This document shows, piece after piece, positions 13,935-25,200 of a stretch of 64,000 nucleotides of DNA. The notes under the pieces were generated by a model. That model saw only the letters and a list, made by a program, of their open reading frames with translations. It did not search any database and had not been told where the DNA came from. Origin of the DNA: Onchocerca lupi (taxonomy: Eukaryota; Nematoda; Chromadorea; Rhabditida; Onchocercidae); the NCBI GenBank assembly GCA_028564675.1, contig JAOVVO010000202.1, positions 52,019-116,018 of the forward strand, in the 5' to 3' direction. The first letter of the stretch is position 1. Every line of letters starts with the position of its first letter. The position numbers and the translations under genes were made by a program.

Positions 13935-14886
13935 AGTAGTAATCGCTTTTCATTTGTCCGGGTTTTGCCAGGCTATACATTTTCATCTGAGACCAATTTT
14001 ACAATCCCATATGTTGATCCCTCACGTACTGTAGAATAACTACTGGTATTCTAAAATGCCGTAATAGTATGAGCAGCTCCAGTATGCAATAATCTGTTTG
14101 GGGTTTTTATAAATTTTATCTTTATTAGATCATATTTGTGTCAGCAAACTAACCACTGTTAGGAAATTGAAATCTAAATGTAAATTACTATTAATTGCAT
14201 ATATTTATCGATTAAAAAGCATCAACTTCGTGCAGATTTTAGATGTAGATATCTGTTAAAAAAAAAGCACATCAGTAATATTGCATTACTGTTTCTTGCC
14301 AGCTTTTTGATCCTCTCACTACCATTGCCTGCTCTGAAGCTCATAGCTTTTCGAACTGCTGTGAGTTTCTAAGGAGCAGTTCTGAATTTTTTTTCTTTTT
14401 TTTTTTTTTTTGCACTTATATGTGTCTTCATTACGTAGTTTCCTGGGATTTTGCTGTAGAATTATCTTTTTCATGTAAACTTCGAAAAGATTTTTTTTTT
14501 TTTTTTGCATAGGCTTCATCGACATTCAGATAAAATACTATCAAAGTGGTCAGATAATTTTTTCAGATTTATCAGATGAGGAAGAAGATGAGCAGCTGCG
14601 CGCACAGGCTGATAATGTCATCAGTCGTTTAAATGATTGGGGTACGAAAAATCCTATAACTCGTCAAGCTGATGCACTCTCCCGATTAGTTGGTACTGCA
14701 CCGTTGGTGACTCCGGTCCTGGATCGGCTTCTTCCGAGTGATCCATGGTTTTTTAGTATGGATGTGAAAAATCATTCAACAGTCGACTCCAACGATACTG
14801 CCTCTCCACACATGACATGGCTTGCATCTGCTGCCAATCACCCGCGCAGTTTAAAAACCACAATCACCATTAGTAAACCGAATTAA
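7242..14886 (+). CDS. BICRA/GLTSCR1-like subunit of the non-canonical SWI/SNF (GBAF/ncBAF) complex
   Basis: Predicted nuclear chromatin-remodelling subunit. The GLTSCR1 domain, the family signature, is spread over exons at about 10909-11810: HPDVSSPFHDLSDVLQRLLP followed by FHVYSEPDF, then VEQRVRSLLCKEAM and ECLLLSLDAEHERRLLDEE. The coding sequence starts at two adjacent ATGs (7242 and 7245) and the short first exon (to 7285) splices to 7603 in frame; early exons are 7603-8075, 8305-8744 and 9038-9121. The N-terminal half is rich in Gln, Ser and Pro, including a Q/H-rich segment at 8580-8620 and another near 10140-10170. A lysine-rich tract follows at about 13020-13070. The C-terminus holds an acidic patch (DLSDEEEDEQ) and ends at TAA 14884-14886. 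In other animals this subunit defines the BRD9-containing SWI/SNF form and binds the ATPase. The domain call is strong; exon edges in the middle are approximate. Confidence 0.85.
9490..9563. repeat. Three degenerate ~25-bp AT-rich tandem units in an intron
   Basis: Three consecutive copies built around AGTTTTATATATTATAA-like cores lie just after the donor at 9481 of the BICRA-like gene. They are intronic and probably neutral. Confidence 0.6.
13845..13933. repeat. Uninterrupted poly-T of 89 bases in an intron
   Basis: A pure T homopolymer within the intron that joins ...CCT AAC TCA G (donor at about 13836) to the DLSDEEEDEQ exon (about 14565) of the BICRA-like gene. It is far longer than any other homopolymer in the window. 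It could be the poly-A end of a reverse-oriented retro-insertion, an expanded microsatellite, or an assembly or sequencing artefact. Translations through it (poly-F or poly-K) are not genes. Confidence 0.9.
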
Positions 14887-16955
14887 AGTTTAAGGTTTTT
14901 ATCTTTTTTCATGGCGTCTTCACTTTCCATTTTTACATGGAGCGACAGTTATTAGTTTTGTCCTATTAAGTCAGTGTAGTCTTGGGATATATCTATTTAA
15001 GAGGTTATTGAAAATTGCCCTGCATCTCTGAATAATTATTCCAATTGAAGTTTTAAGTTAATCTCTCAAATTGAAATTCACTGGTATGACGAAAAAATAG
15101 AAGGATGGAAATCTTCTGTCGCGAAATCAGAAAATGGAAACACACAGTCGCCTGCCTATTGTGTGTATGTTAATTTGAGCGCGGGTTTCATGTCTTTCTT
15201 CTGCGTTTGTGGTGGTGCCTCTGTTACAGTGAATAACTACTACTAAGATGAACAGTTTTGGTTAGTTTTATCATAATTTCATTTAATTTAAATATTGTTG
15301 CTCTGTTTCGATCTAAAGTAATTTATTTCACTATCCATGTGGAGATAACTGATTCATTTTGGCTACTTTTATCGAAAACAAATTTCATGAACTTTAGAAA
15401 TGAATAGGATTTCAATATATCCGTTTTGTTCTTTGATTTTTAACTTTATGTTCTTGATGAACTTTGATCTGTAATCTTTTTGAAAAACCTATGTTCAATT
15501 CAAATCTTTGCGCGTTTTTGCATCATATTGTATTTCGGTTCTTTGCAGTCTTCCTAAAATGAGTTGTTTTATTCAGTGATCGCCTTGAACTCAAAACATT
15601 CTCTTTACTACTAACCGTCCCTCCTTTTATCCTTTCCCCATTCGTTTTCATGTTTCGGTGCGGTGCTTTCCTCTGTAACTTTTTTTAAATTCTGCTCCGA
15701 GAACACTGTTTTCGAATGTTATATATCGTATAGATATGTATGTAATGTTATCCTATTTTGTATGGCATCATGATGCCATTACAAAATTTGGATAGAATTT
15801 ATTGGTTGATTCTTTCAATTCTAAACTTTTTTTTTTTTAATTTAAAAAATTCCTTTCTACAGATTGTAAAATATTTCTGTACAGGTCCGAACAGTTTACG
15901 CGTCTTACCATTACTATTATTATTATTTTTTTTTTTTTTTTTTTGTTTCTTTTGATTCTACTGACCCCTATGCACGCCCACAAACTTATACACAGTATTC
16001 TAATCTCAAGCTGATCTAATTGGCCATTGGCCGTCTCTTAACTTGTTCGTTGTCGCGTTTCAGTTTTTGTTCGAGAACGAAAAAGTGTATATTTTTAATA
16101 TCAAATTGAGTATATCAAGTAATGCGCCTGTTCAGAAATAATATGTAGATATGGAGTATAAACCATTCCGCAGTATATGTAAGAAAGTATTTTACGACTA
16201 TTCAAGTCAGAATTGAACTTTAAAATGTTCACAATTTTTCTCAATGTCCCCTCGATTTTTTTAATGTGTAAAAATGATAAACTCTCTGAATAGAGAGGTG
16301 GTATTGATGGAAATTAGGTACTATAGAATACATCTTGATTGATGGATCGGATTTGTTAGCATCCAAAGAATGGTTGCTGAAGGCATTGGAGAATTACGAA
16401 TCTGGAAATTTACAAATTTTCACAGACTACTTGCTGTTGTATTGTCCTTAATTTCTATGTTTGGCTCGTGAATTCAATGGATGGGGCGATGGAAGAGGCT
16501 ACCATCAAGTACGTTGAAATGTATTTTGCAATTAAAATTAACAATCATGAAAAAAAAATTTGAAAATATAACAGGCGGCTAGTAGAGTGATTGTATGTTT
16601 GCAAACGGGGAAATGCGAATATGTCCCTTGTCTGTCCATTTTGACCTTGAAGGATATTCACCAATTCAATCTGTAACAGGCGATTCTATTTCAATTCTCT
16701 TAGTACTTTCATTTCAACTTTTCCATTGACGAAGGGATTGCAGGAGTGCGTTGGAGTGGAGACGATTGCTGGATCTGTGGATTTAATATTTCTAGAGTTC
16801 GCGGAAGATTTCAGCTTGAGAATTTTTTTTTTCTCAAGACTTTTCATTATACGATTTCAATAATTCCATTTTTCTTTTCACAAAGCTTTCATTCAGTTGA
16901 AATTTGTCAGCGTAAGGATGAGTCCTTCACTTATTTTCTTTCACTGTGTTATAGG
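14887..16955. other. Intergenic region upstream of the LSM11-like gene
   Basis: Two kb holding the 3' UTR of the BICRA-like gene and the 5' flank of LSM11. An open stretch at 16327-16452 (+) contains a protein-like run (DGSDLLASKEWLLKALENYE) ending in a stop, but no continuation was found. Short T-runs occur at 15828-15838 and 15928-15944. A pyrimidine-rich stretch ending in ATAG at 16951-16954 lies one base before the LSM11 ATG and looks like a 3' splice site, consistent with trans-splicing or with a non-coding first exon. Confidence 0.45.
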
Positions 16956-19194
16956 ATGGAAGCCAGCCGGTCTATGGATTTGTTTTCTTCAAATTTTAAT
17001 GCTGAAAAGATTTTAAATGATCTCCAAGTGCCTTCAACCATACTAAATAATTTTGAATCAATCGACGAATTTGAACAACATTTATGGCATACAAATGCCG
17101 CACTTGTTACGCAGTTACAAAGACTGGAAGTTCGAGAAATTGCGGAGAAGCCATCAACTGGACTATCCAGGTAAGGAGTAAACTGGAAGGGGTGGTTAGA
17201 ATTTCGAAAATTCAGTTGTGAATGCTGGAATCAAAGTCCAGATTCTTATCAGAGGCATTGGTTGTTTATAACTGTCTAGGTATCCAAGTGTTGATGGTTA
17301 GCATTTAAAAAATCCTCAGTAATGATAAATTTTTTTTAATTCAGGAGGTTCACACAGCAAACGTCTTTTGAGGAGTTAAACATTACACTTCGTTATATTC
17401 TATCTGCAGTGATTAGTGCATATCAGATTGACATGACATTCGAACGAACTGACTTTAGGCAGTTTGGGTGTTTGTCCAGTCATCATTTTTTCAATGACCG
17501 TTTTGATATATGTCTATTTTGCCAAAATATAACCAGTTATTCACGTATGTAGATGAATGTAAATGATAATTAATATTTCCATTTCAATACCTTTAATATA
17601 ACGAGGACTTAATGGTCAGTTGGGTGTATTGTATTGAAGGGGAAATAGACAAATTGGAAATCCAAGGAATTTAAGTATTCTTATACATATATATACATAA
17701 GTCTTGTCAAGGTTATTTTATCCTGGTACTTGATTTCTTTCTCTTCCATTGTTATTATCCCAATTCATTTTTTCGGTTCACCACTTTTTTTCATTATGAA
17801 TTCTTATAATACTTCTCACTAAAAGTATATTTATTGTTTGTTGGGCTCGTGCTTAGAAGCAATGATACTGAAATATGAGATTCGTAAGAGCCAAACCAAA
17901 TTTGAATTAAGTAGACAACGATATTGTTTAGCGTTTTTATTGCTGCCTTTCTAAATTGTCTTGGAAAGTATTATTATAAGATAATACGAATTTTCAAATG
18001 ATTTCTTTTTTTTTATGAAGTTATTCAAAGAGGCAAAGTTTATTTCAGGGAAGCTCGGCTTTCACAAATATGCGCACAGAGAGGAAGAAATGTAACTGAA
18101 CCTGTTAAGCAATTAAATCTCAATAAGGTAAGGTTCTTATTTAGTCACATCAGACTTAACTTTATAGCTTCCAAACTTCTTTGATATTTGTAAATTCGTT
18201 ACTTTTAGAGATGAAGTGGTATTAATTTGTTCTAGACAGATCAGCAGGGACCAATGAGACGTTTGAAAGAGTGCATGGAACAAGGACATACAGTATGCAT
18301 TAGCTTGCGAGGACGGAATTCCGTGAACTCTTTCATTCAAGCAAAAATTGTTGCATTTGATAAACACTGGAACCTACTGATAAGGTTTGTTATAATCTGG
18401 CACGGACTTTCTGAAAATTACCGGCTTCTCATCTGACCGTGATCTGCCACCTTAAATTTTGATTTCTTATATTTTTTGGGCTGCTAAAAGTAATTATGAT
18501 GATTCCGAGATAATCACAAAGGATGAGGTGGAATCTTCCGGATAACTTAGAAGATTGAAACCTCAACGACACGTGATCTCCTCCTGACGTGAAGTATCTC
18601 AGATGGAACTATAATAGTATGTCTTCCGCAAAACAGTTTACTCGAATGTAGAAATGTGGTCTTTGTCAGAGAAATAAAAACAAATCAGAACAAAACAGAC
18701 TTTAAAATTCAATCCAACATTATACATTTGTAGTAGATGGAGTTATAGTGAGCATTTAGTGATTCACAAACATAAATCAAAAAAGTAATATAGAGATGGT
18801 GATGAAAGTTTCAAGCCACCAGTAAGAATGAAACTTCGAGCAACCAAAAGTATGCAGATAACAAGATCAACTGAAAGTGGATGCGAGGACAGGGAAATTA
18901 AAACAAAAACACTATGGCGACGTTATCTACCGTGTTCTCTAATACGTGGAGACAGCGTTGTCCTAATATTTGTTTCTCCTCAATTGTCTTTTGAACGTTT
19001 CTTACAGTAAGTGCATTCATAGAAACTTTTATACTTTGGTGATATGCAATTTGTGGCGGAAATATTTGGAAGGAAAAGTAATATTCAGGGATGATCAGGA
19101 AAGGATTGATGGGACAAGCATTCACATATCAGATTCCAGAAAGCCTTTTCGCCTTTTGCAGGATAATGCCAAAAAAATGAGTGGTTCACTGTGA
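16956..19194 (+). CDS. lsm11: LSM11-like U7 snRNP-specific Sm protein
   Basis: Predicted core protein of the U7 snRNP, which directs endonucleolytic 3' cleavage of replication-dependent histone pre-mRNAs. Five exons join in frame: 16956-17170, 18049-18127, 18236-18384, 18794-19006 and 19089-19194, giving 253 residues. The N-terminus (DLFSSNFN...NNFESIDEFEQHL) resembles the conserved LSM11 N-terminal motif that recruits FLASH. Residues about 100-150 hold Sm motif 1 (RRLKECMEQGHTVCISLRG, then IVAFDKHWNLLI). RDGDESFKPPV follows, as in LSM11 after the first Sm motif. After an insertion of about 40 residues comes Sm motif 2 (LIRGDSVVLIFV). The AFDKHWN signature, the DxDE-K-PV follow-on and the split Sm fold together point to LSM11 rather than a canonical Sm protein. 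The insertion is shorter than in vertebrate LSM11. The acceptor directly before the ATG suggests a trans-spliced or separately spliced leader. C. elegans is understood to lack this protein, so the call deserves checking. Confidence 0.82.
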
Positions 19195-19266
19195 TCTGAT
19201 TTTGTACCACGAAAAAATATTACGCATGTGATAAAATTATTTTAGAAATTAGATTAATTCCCTATT

Positions 19267-22200
19267 TCACGATATAATATCATCCGCTTTCATCAGCCTC
19301 AATTGAGCATATTGCGTATCCAGTGCTTTTTCCAGTTGTTTACCCTGCAATTTTTTCCAGTATGTAATAAGGCTACCACATGTTAAAGATCTCATACCAA
19401 ATTTTATGACATCCAGAATCCGTTTTATTATTTTCAGTCCTGCAATAAATTAGCCTTACCTTATAATTAGACATATAGTGACAAAAATTTCGGGCAAAGT
19501 CTGGAGGAAGAAACAACCGCAAACACTGATCAAACCTGCAAAAATGCTTGTGTGATTTCAAGAACAATGTCAAACTTCGGACGTTTAAATTTCAGATCAA
19601 GCCGGTAAAACCAGCAGATATGTCTCACCTTTCCAAAGAACAAGATCGTAGAGTTTGTAAACATACATAAATTTCGTGCTGAAGCAAAACACACTGAGCG
19701 TCTGTAAGGTCATGATATCTGTTAAGAGGAGTCTGCAAACGGTGCTGATTAGATCATATTTATAATAAAATCATGCTTTGAAGGAGTGAAAAATCATAGA
19801 TGCACTAGAAAAATTAACTGAATTTCCGAATGCTGTGTCCAATCATGACTTATGAAATACTCTCTGCAACATAATTTTTTACATATATGAAGGAAAACTA
19901 CCTGAAGCCCTCCATAAACCGACTTTTCCCATAAAAACTCGATGAAATCAGTTGATCCACCGTCCGATAACTTTAGAAACAATTTATTAATGATTTGAAA
20001 TGTAATTCGTTGCGTTGGCACATCATTTGAGCTCATGAAAGAAACGAGTGAATCGGCTATTTTGTAGAGAAATTCAGTGCCTTCAAATTAAAGTTACAAG
20101 AAATTAAAATTTTCAATTCAGTTGAAGAAGGTGAAATATGAAACTGAATTAACGAGCTCGGTTATCTATTCTAGAAAATAGCACAGAGTGGCACTTATCA
20201 TTTTTATTCTATTGAGACGAACTTACCACAATCTGTCAACATAATAGTTAGATCGTGTGTTAAAATGCTCAAGATTGTTTGCAAAAAAGCTCGGTTATAA
20301 TAAATCATATCCCTAACGCGGTTCTCATTGGATGTATCGAATGATTTTCTTTGCGCCGTCCATAAAATATCAAATAAAGCAGTAATATTCAAGCCAATTT
20401 TCAAAAGACGCTTCTGAAATGACAAAAATAAGGCTTGTTACTCCCTTGACAGAATGCTTCCAGATCAAAACTATCACTTCAAGTGATTTTAATAGCAAGT
20501 GATTTGTTGAGAGTAGAGGGAAGCGTACTTAATATTGAGAATAATGCAAATATAATGAAATCCATAGAAACACACCTTAAATTTGCAGAAAATTTGCTGC
20601 AGTAAAATAAGAAAGTCATGTGTCACTTTAAGATCTGAACCGACATCAAGATACTTGTTGCAAATGGCTGGCAACATAGTTAGTATTTCACTATCAAGAC
20701 AAGTGACCATTCGATGTAGGTACTGTCGCAGTGCATCCAATCCTTCCATATTATTTGCAGTAACTTTATCCAGAAAAATCTAAGAATTATATAAATTTGT
20801 TGCTGTCTGGATAATCATAAATGTTGACAGCCATTTGGAGAAACACAATATAGTTTAAGAAACCAAATTTTTATTTCATTATATTGCAATGGAATTTCTC
20901 CTACCTACTGATCATTAGTAAAAAAATGAAATTGGTAAAACAGCCTAGGCAATATTAAGATGTAAGATAAGCAAACGATGAACTTACTTCCATTAATTCA
21001 ATAAAAATGATGGTGCACTGACAATACTGCATGGTGTAGCTGTTTGTAAATGCTTTAGTAACACGTCTAAAAATACAAACATTTTCTCTAAGAATATGCC
21101 AGTTCTTTGATATAGACAATTATCAAAAGTAATACACCAAAAACTCACGCGCTGTAACCAATAACATCAGCACATCGCTGATGAAGCTGCTGTACTTCTT
21201 CCACATTCTTTGTTCGTGATAGCCTTTCCGTTATGCATGAAAATTTCTGGAGCAACGATAAACCGAGAACTTTCATGCATTCTTGTTTTCTTTCAACAGC
21301 TAGACTGCTGTGAATAATTAGTACTGAAGCCGATTCATACAAATACATCTGAAATACGATCAAAATCAACAACTCAGTAACTAGAAGCTTCAAACAAATT
21401 TAAATACAAATATGCTCGACGATGAAGATATATGGTAATGGTCGGAAACAGTTAAAAATTTGAACGTTTAAAAACGATAGTTCGACTAAAAAGTTGATTG
21501 GATAGAAGTTTAATCGATAACGTTGTAAGCATAATACAAAAGGATGATACGTACCGGCGAGAAGTTATATGATCACTCAAAGGTAATAGAAAGATTACCC
21601 AACAGTCTAGATGGAGGATACAGAAGAATCTTGGAAAGCGAAAAAAAAAAAAACCTGGTCCTCTTTCGAGAGTTGATAATCTTCTTCCGATGTTTCAATG
21701 AAAAATGACTCCAACTGTGCAAGAATATGTTCAGTTTGATTACCCAAGAAAAGCCTGAAAATATCTTTTAATAAAAAAGCAATCCAAAATAGTTATATGT
21801 AAATTTTGCTTACTTATGTGCTTTTACAAAGCGGCAAAATAAATAGATGATGCGACTTCTTGACTGCAACGAAGGCTGGCGAAGACCGCGTGTATCCAGG
21901 AACGCTTCCTGAAAAAGAAATCATTATCTAGACATATACTGGTATCTATGGAGATTGGGAATAAAATTAAGCAAAAATTTATATAAATATCCAAATGAAT
22001 TGTTACTATTTGAATCACACATTAAACAGATAACTGCTCACTACTGGAGATATATTTAAGGCTGAAATTTGAAATCCAAACCAATATCATCGGCAGTGAA
22101 TCGGTGTTACTCTGTAGAATTTTTTCATAACGGCAAGCTATTTCGAAGAATAATATATTGATATAGGATAATCCATAAAGATTTACTGTACTCTGTAGAA

Positions 22201-25200
22201 TCTAAATGGAAAAACAAATGTCTTGAAGGCTTCGGCGAGAACAGTACAGAAATTTCAGTCAAAATAATATCTTTATTTATAATTTCGAAACAAAATGAAT
22301 CTTGGTTTTAAAAGAAAGTAGCGAACCTCTATAACCAATGTTTTTGCACGCTCAGAGATCAAATCACCATTACTTCCGAAATTTGTCTATAAAAAACTCA
22401 TTTGTATACTTTATTTGACAGGATTTACATTGATTAGACTTATAAAATCCCACTTCCCCAGCAATAGTCCTCCTATTAAGTTTCTTTCCCATCATTTTGA
22501 AAAAAAAAGAATGTTTAGTATTCAACATAGTTTATCGAAATGCAAAATAAAATGTCCAACTCAAGCTATATATAAATTTATAACAAATGACCGAAAAACA
22601 AAACAAAAAAATCTCCAGCTCTACAAGTACGAGGACATTTTCAATTTTGGATAGAATTCTGGATATTCGAAATTTAAATTTGATTTTTTTAAAGCATGCA
22701 AAGTAACATACATGTATGAGGTCGGCAAGATCATAGACTAGTGCTAAGGTAGCTTCAATAACATTCACGTGGCACTGCTTCCAATTTTCACATATATTTC
22801 GCACCGATGGCTCTAGTTTCATCAGTATCGGCTCTGGTTCCTAAGCTTTGGAGCCAGTATTTTTAGAAATCAAATAATCAGGAACAGTCAAATATTAACA
22901 GAAAGAAACCGGTGAGAAATCATCTATCGAACACAATGAATCTAAGCTCCTTACTCTAGATTCGTTTAATAATCTAGAATTAGTTTTAAATTACCAAATT
23001 CAAATAAATCTATTTCCAATAAAAGTGTTATGCGTTTTTATAACTATCCACAGTTGTTTCAGAAATCCAGATCTCTCTTGGTTCCAGCACTCTCCAAACT
23101 TTTCCCCTCTGTCTCTCATGCCACGATGAGTCATTAAACCCAAAATCAATTTAGAATAATAACATACAAAATTCCCAATCGCTGATAGCATATTTCGAAG
23201 TTGTCTTCTATACGCCACAAATTCAGCCACAATCTCACCATTCGTATTACCCAAATCAACATCATTTGCTGCTTTGTATCTAAACAAACGAAATTCCTGA
23301 TAATGTAAAAAATTCGATCAAAAATATTAGAATCCTATTTCTAGCAAAACAACTGATTTTTTTAGTTATCCCTAATTTTAGTTAATCAAAAAAATCGAGT
23401 CAGAACACGATTAGTTTGTGCAAGCAAGCAATTTTTTTGAGCAACAGACAATATAACATAATAAACAAAGGCATCATGTGTTCATAAAATCAAATAGCAT
23501 CAGTAAATTTCCAGTACAATTTCATAACTACCCATAAAAAAACTTTTCCGTGGTTTAGAAACGAATAAGCCAACCTATCCATGGCTATGCAAATCATCTG
23601 ACTAGTAAAATAATGATATTTCTCAAATTCCTGGGTTTTAAGGACACATACATAACGTCGTAAGAATTCGATAACAGTTTCAGATGCATCCATATCCTGA
23701 AATTTCAAAGTTTTGAATAGTAAGCGTTTGAGTCGAAATAAAAATGTGAACAATGAATATAAAACAATTATAAAAAATAAAAACCTCATTGGAAAAACAC
23801 AACAAAGCGATATCAGCTTGTTCTTGAAGAAGCACTTCACATCGCATAGATTTTTCTATGTCACCAACTTTTGAAAAGCTAAAAATTATTTGAAATCAAA
23901 AAAAAATTATTTAGATAATTTTTAACATCCCGAATACGGATTTATACTCTTCCAGTTATAGCTAACTTGAGAAGTGTCATACATACTGTTAAAAATGTCA
24001 TACATATTGGTGTGTGGTGTGAGGCAAAAAATCTTCAATGTCTTAAAACTTGCACCAGAGCATATTGAGATAAGAAATGAAGTTTGGCATTTTCAACTAT
24101 CACGTTCTTTCTCTTTCTTAAAAGTAGTCAATATCACCGATTGAAATTAACCAATTAATGTGCAATACAATACTATGTTAGTAAGCAAATTAAAAAAGTA
24201 CCATGTATGGCAATCGATCAAAGCACATCCTAGTGAGCATATGAGCGCTCCAGTTCTCAAAACATCATCGATATCATTTTCCTACAGATATTTTATTGTA
24301 TTAATCTGTGACGGCCGAACAAAAGAAGCTATTTCTAATATTATTTATTTAGATCCTATGCTTTCAGCTGGTGTGAGAGAGACTAAAATTTAAAGGCTTA
24401 CTTTCAAATCAAAGGATCCGTTCTCATGCAAAACAGTACACAGCGATGCAATAAGCAAAAGCTTCTTTTCAGCAACCATTCCTTTCGTGACCATTGCACT
24501 AATAGCTGATACTGCTGATTCACAAGTATGTTCATTTTTTAAACAATCTGAAAATCATGTTAATAGATCCAATTTGGCACAGAACACGAATATTTAAAAA
24601 TCATCAAGAAAATGCAAATAATTTCAACTGAAAAAGTAATTGTTTAATTGTCAACTTACTAATGATAAATGGGATGGTAGTATTGTTAACAACAAGTTCC
24701 AAATCAATCCATTCAATGTAACAAGCAATGACATCCAAACAAAGCACTCGAGTCTTTAAATCATTGCTTTCCGCCTAAAAATATGAAACTTTTTCTTGAA
24801 ATAGTATGTAATTTAAAGTATTGATGTTCTTAAATTCTATTAAGCAACACTATTAGCAACAATAATTGCTTAATTTCCAACCGAAAATGGATCTTCGGTT
24901 GGAAAGAGGAAACAATAAAATAAATTCAAGAATAAGATGAACTGGCTCTGACAAAAAAGTTTCAAACTAAATTCGACAAAACTTTTCTCAAACTGACTAG
25001 TATTTGAGTCCATATTAATGCCAGGCTATAATTGCAGTTATCACGCATAGCATCCTTTATCCGCATATTTCTCTCAATTACCTGCAAGAGAAAAAAATAA
25101 GTAAAAAATCATAAATGCAAATAATAGTGAGAACAAGAAAAAGTTGTTATTAAACAAATAATCAGTTGCCAATAAAGCAAACTTAACAATAATTATAGGC

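Noticed and set aside
13714..14039. Poly-Phe and poly-Lys proteins on either strand
   Set aside because: They arise from the 89-base T homopolymer in an intron; frames on both sides are not otherwise coding beyond the BICRA exon.
17344..17554. Possible extra LSM11 exon (RRFTQQTSFEEL...)
   Set aside because: It follows a plausible acceptor in phase but runs into a stop. Skipping it to 18049 gives a continuous protein with Sm motifs.
22380..22400. AATTTGTCTA-like word resembling a U7 Sm site
   Set aside because: It lies in an exportin-t intron/exon area with no downstream hairpin or histone-pairing segment, so it is a chance match.
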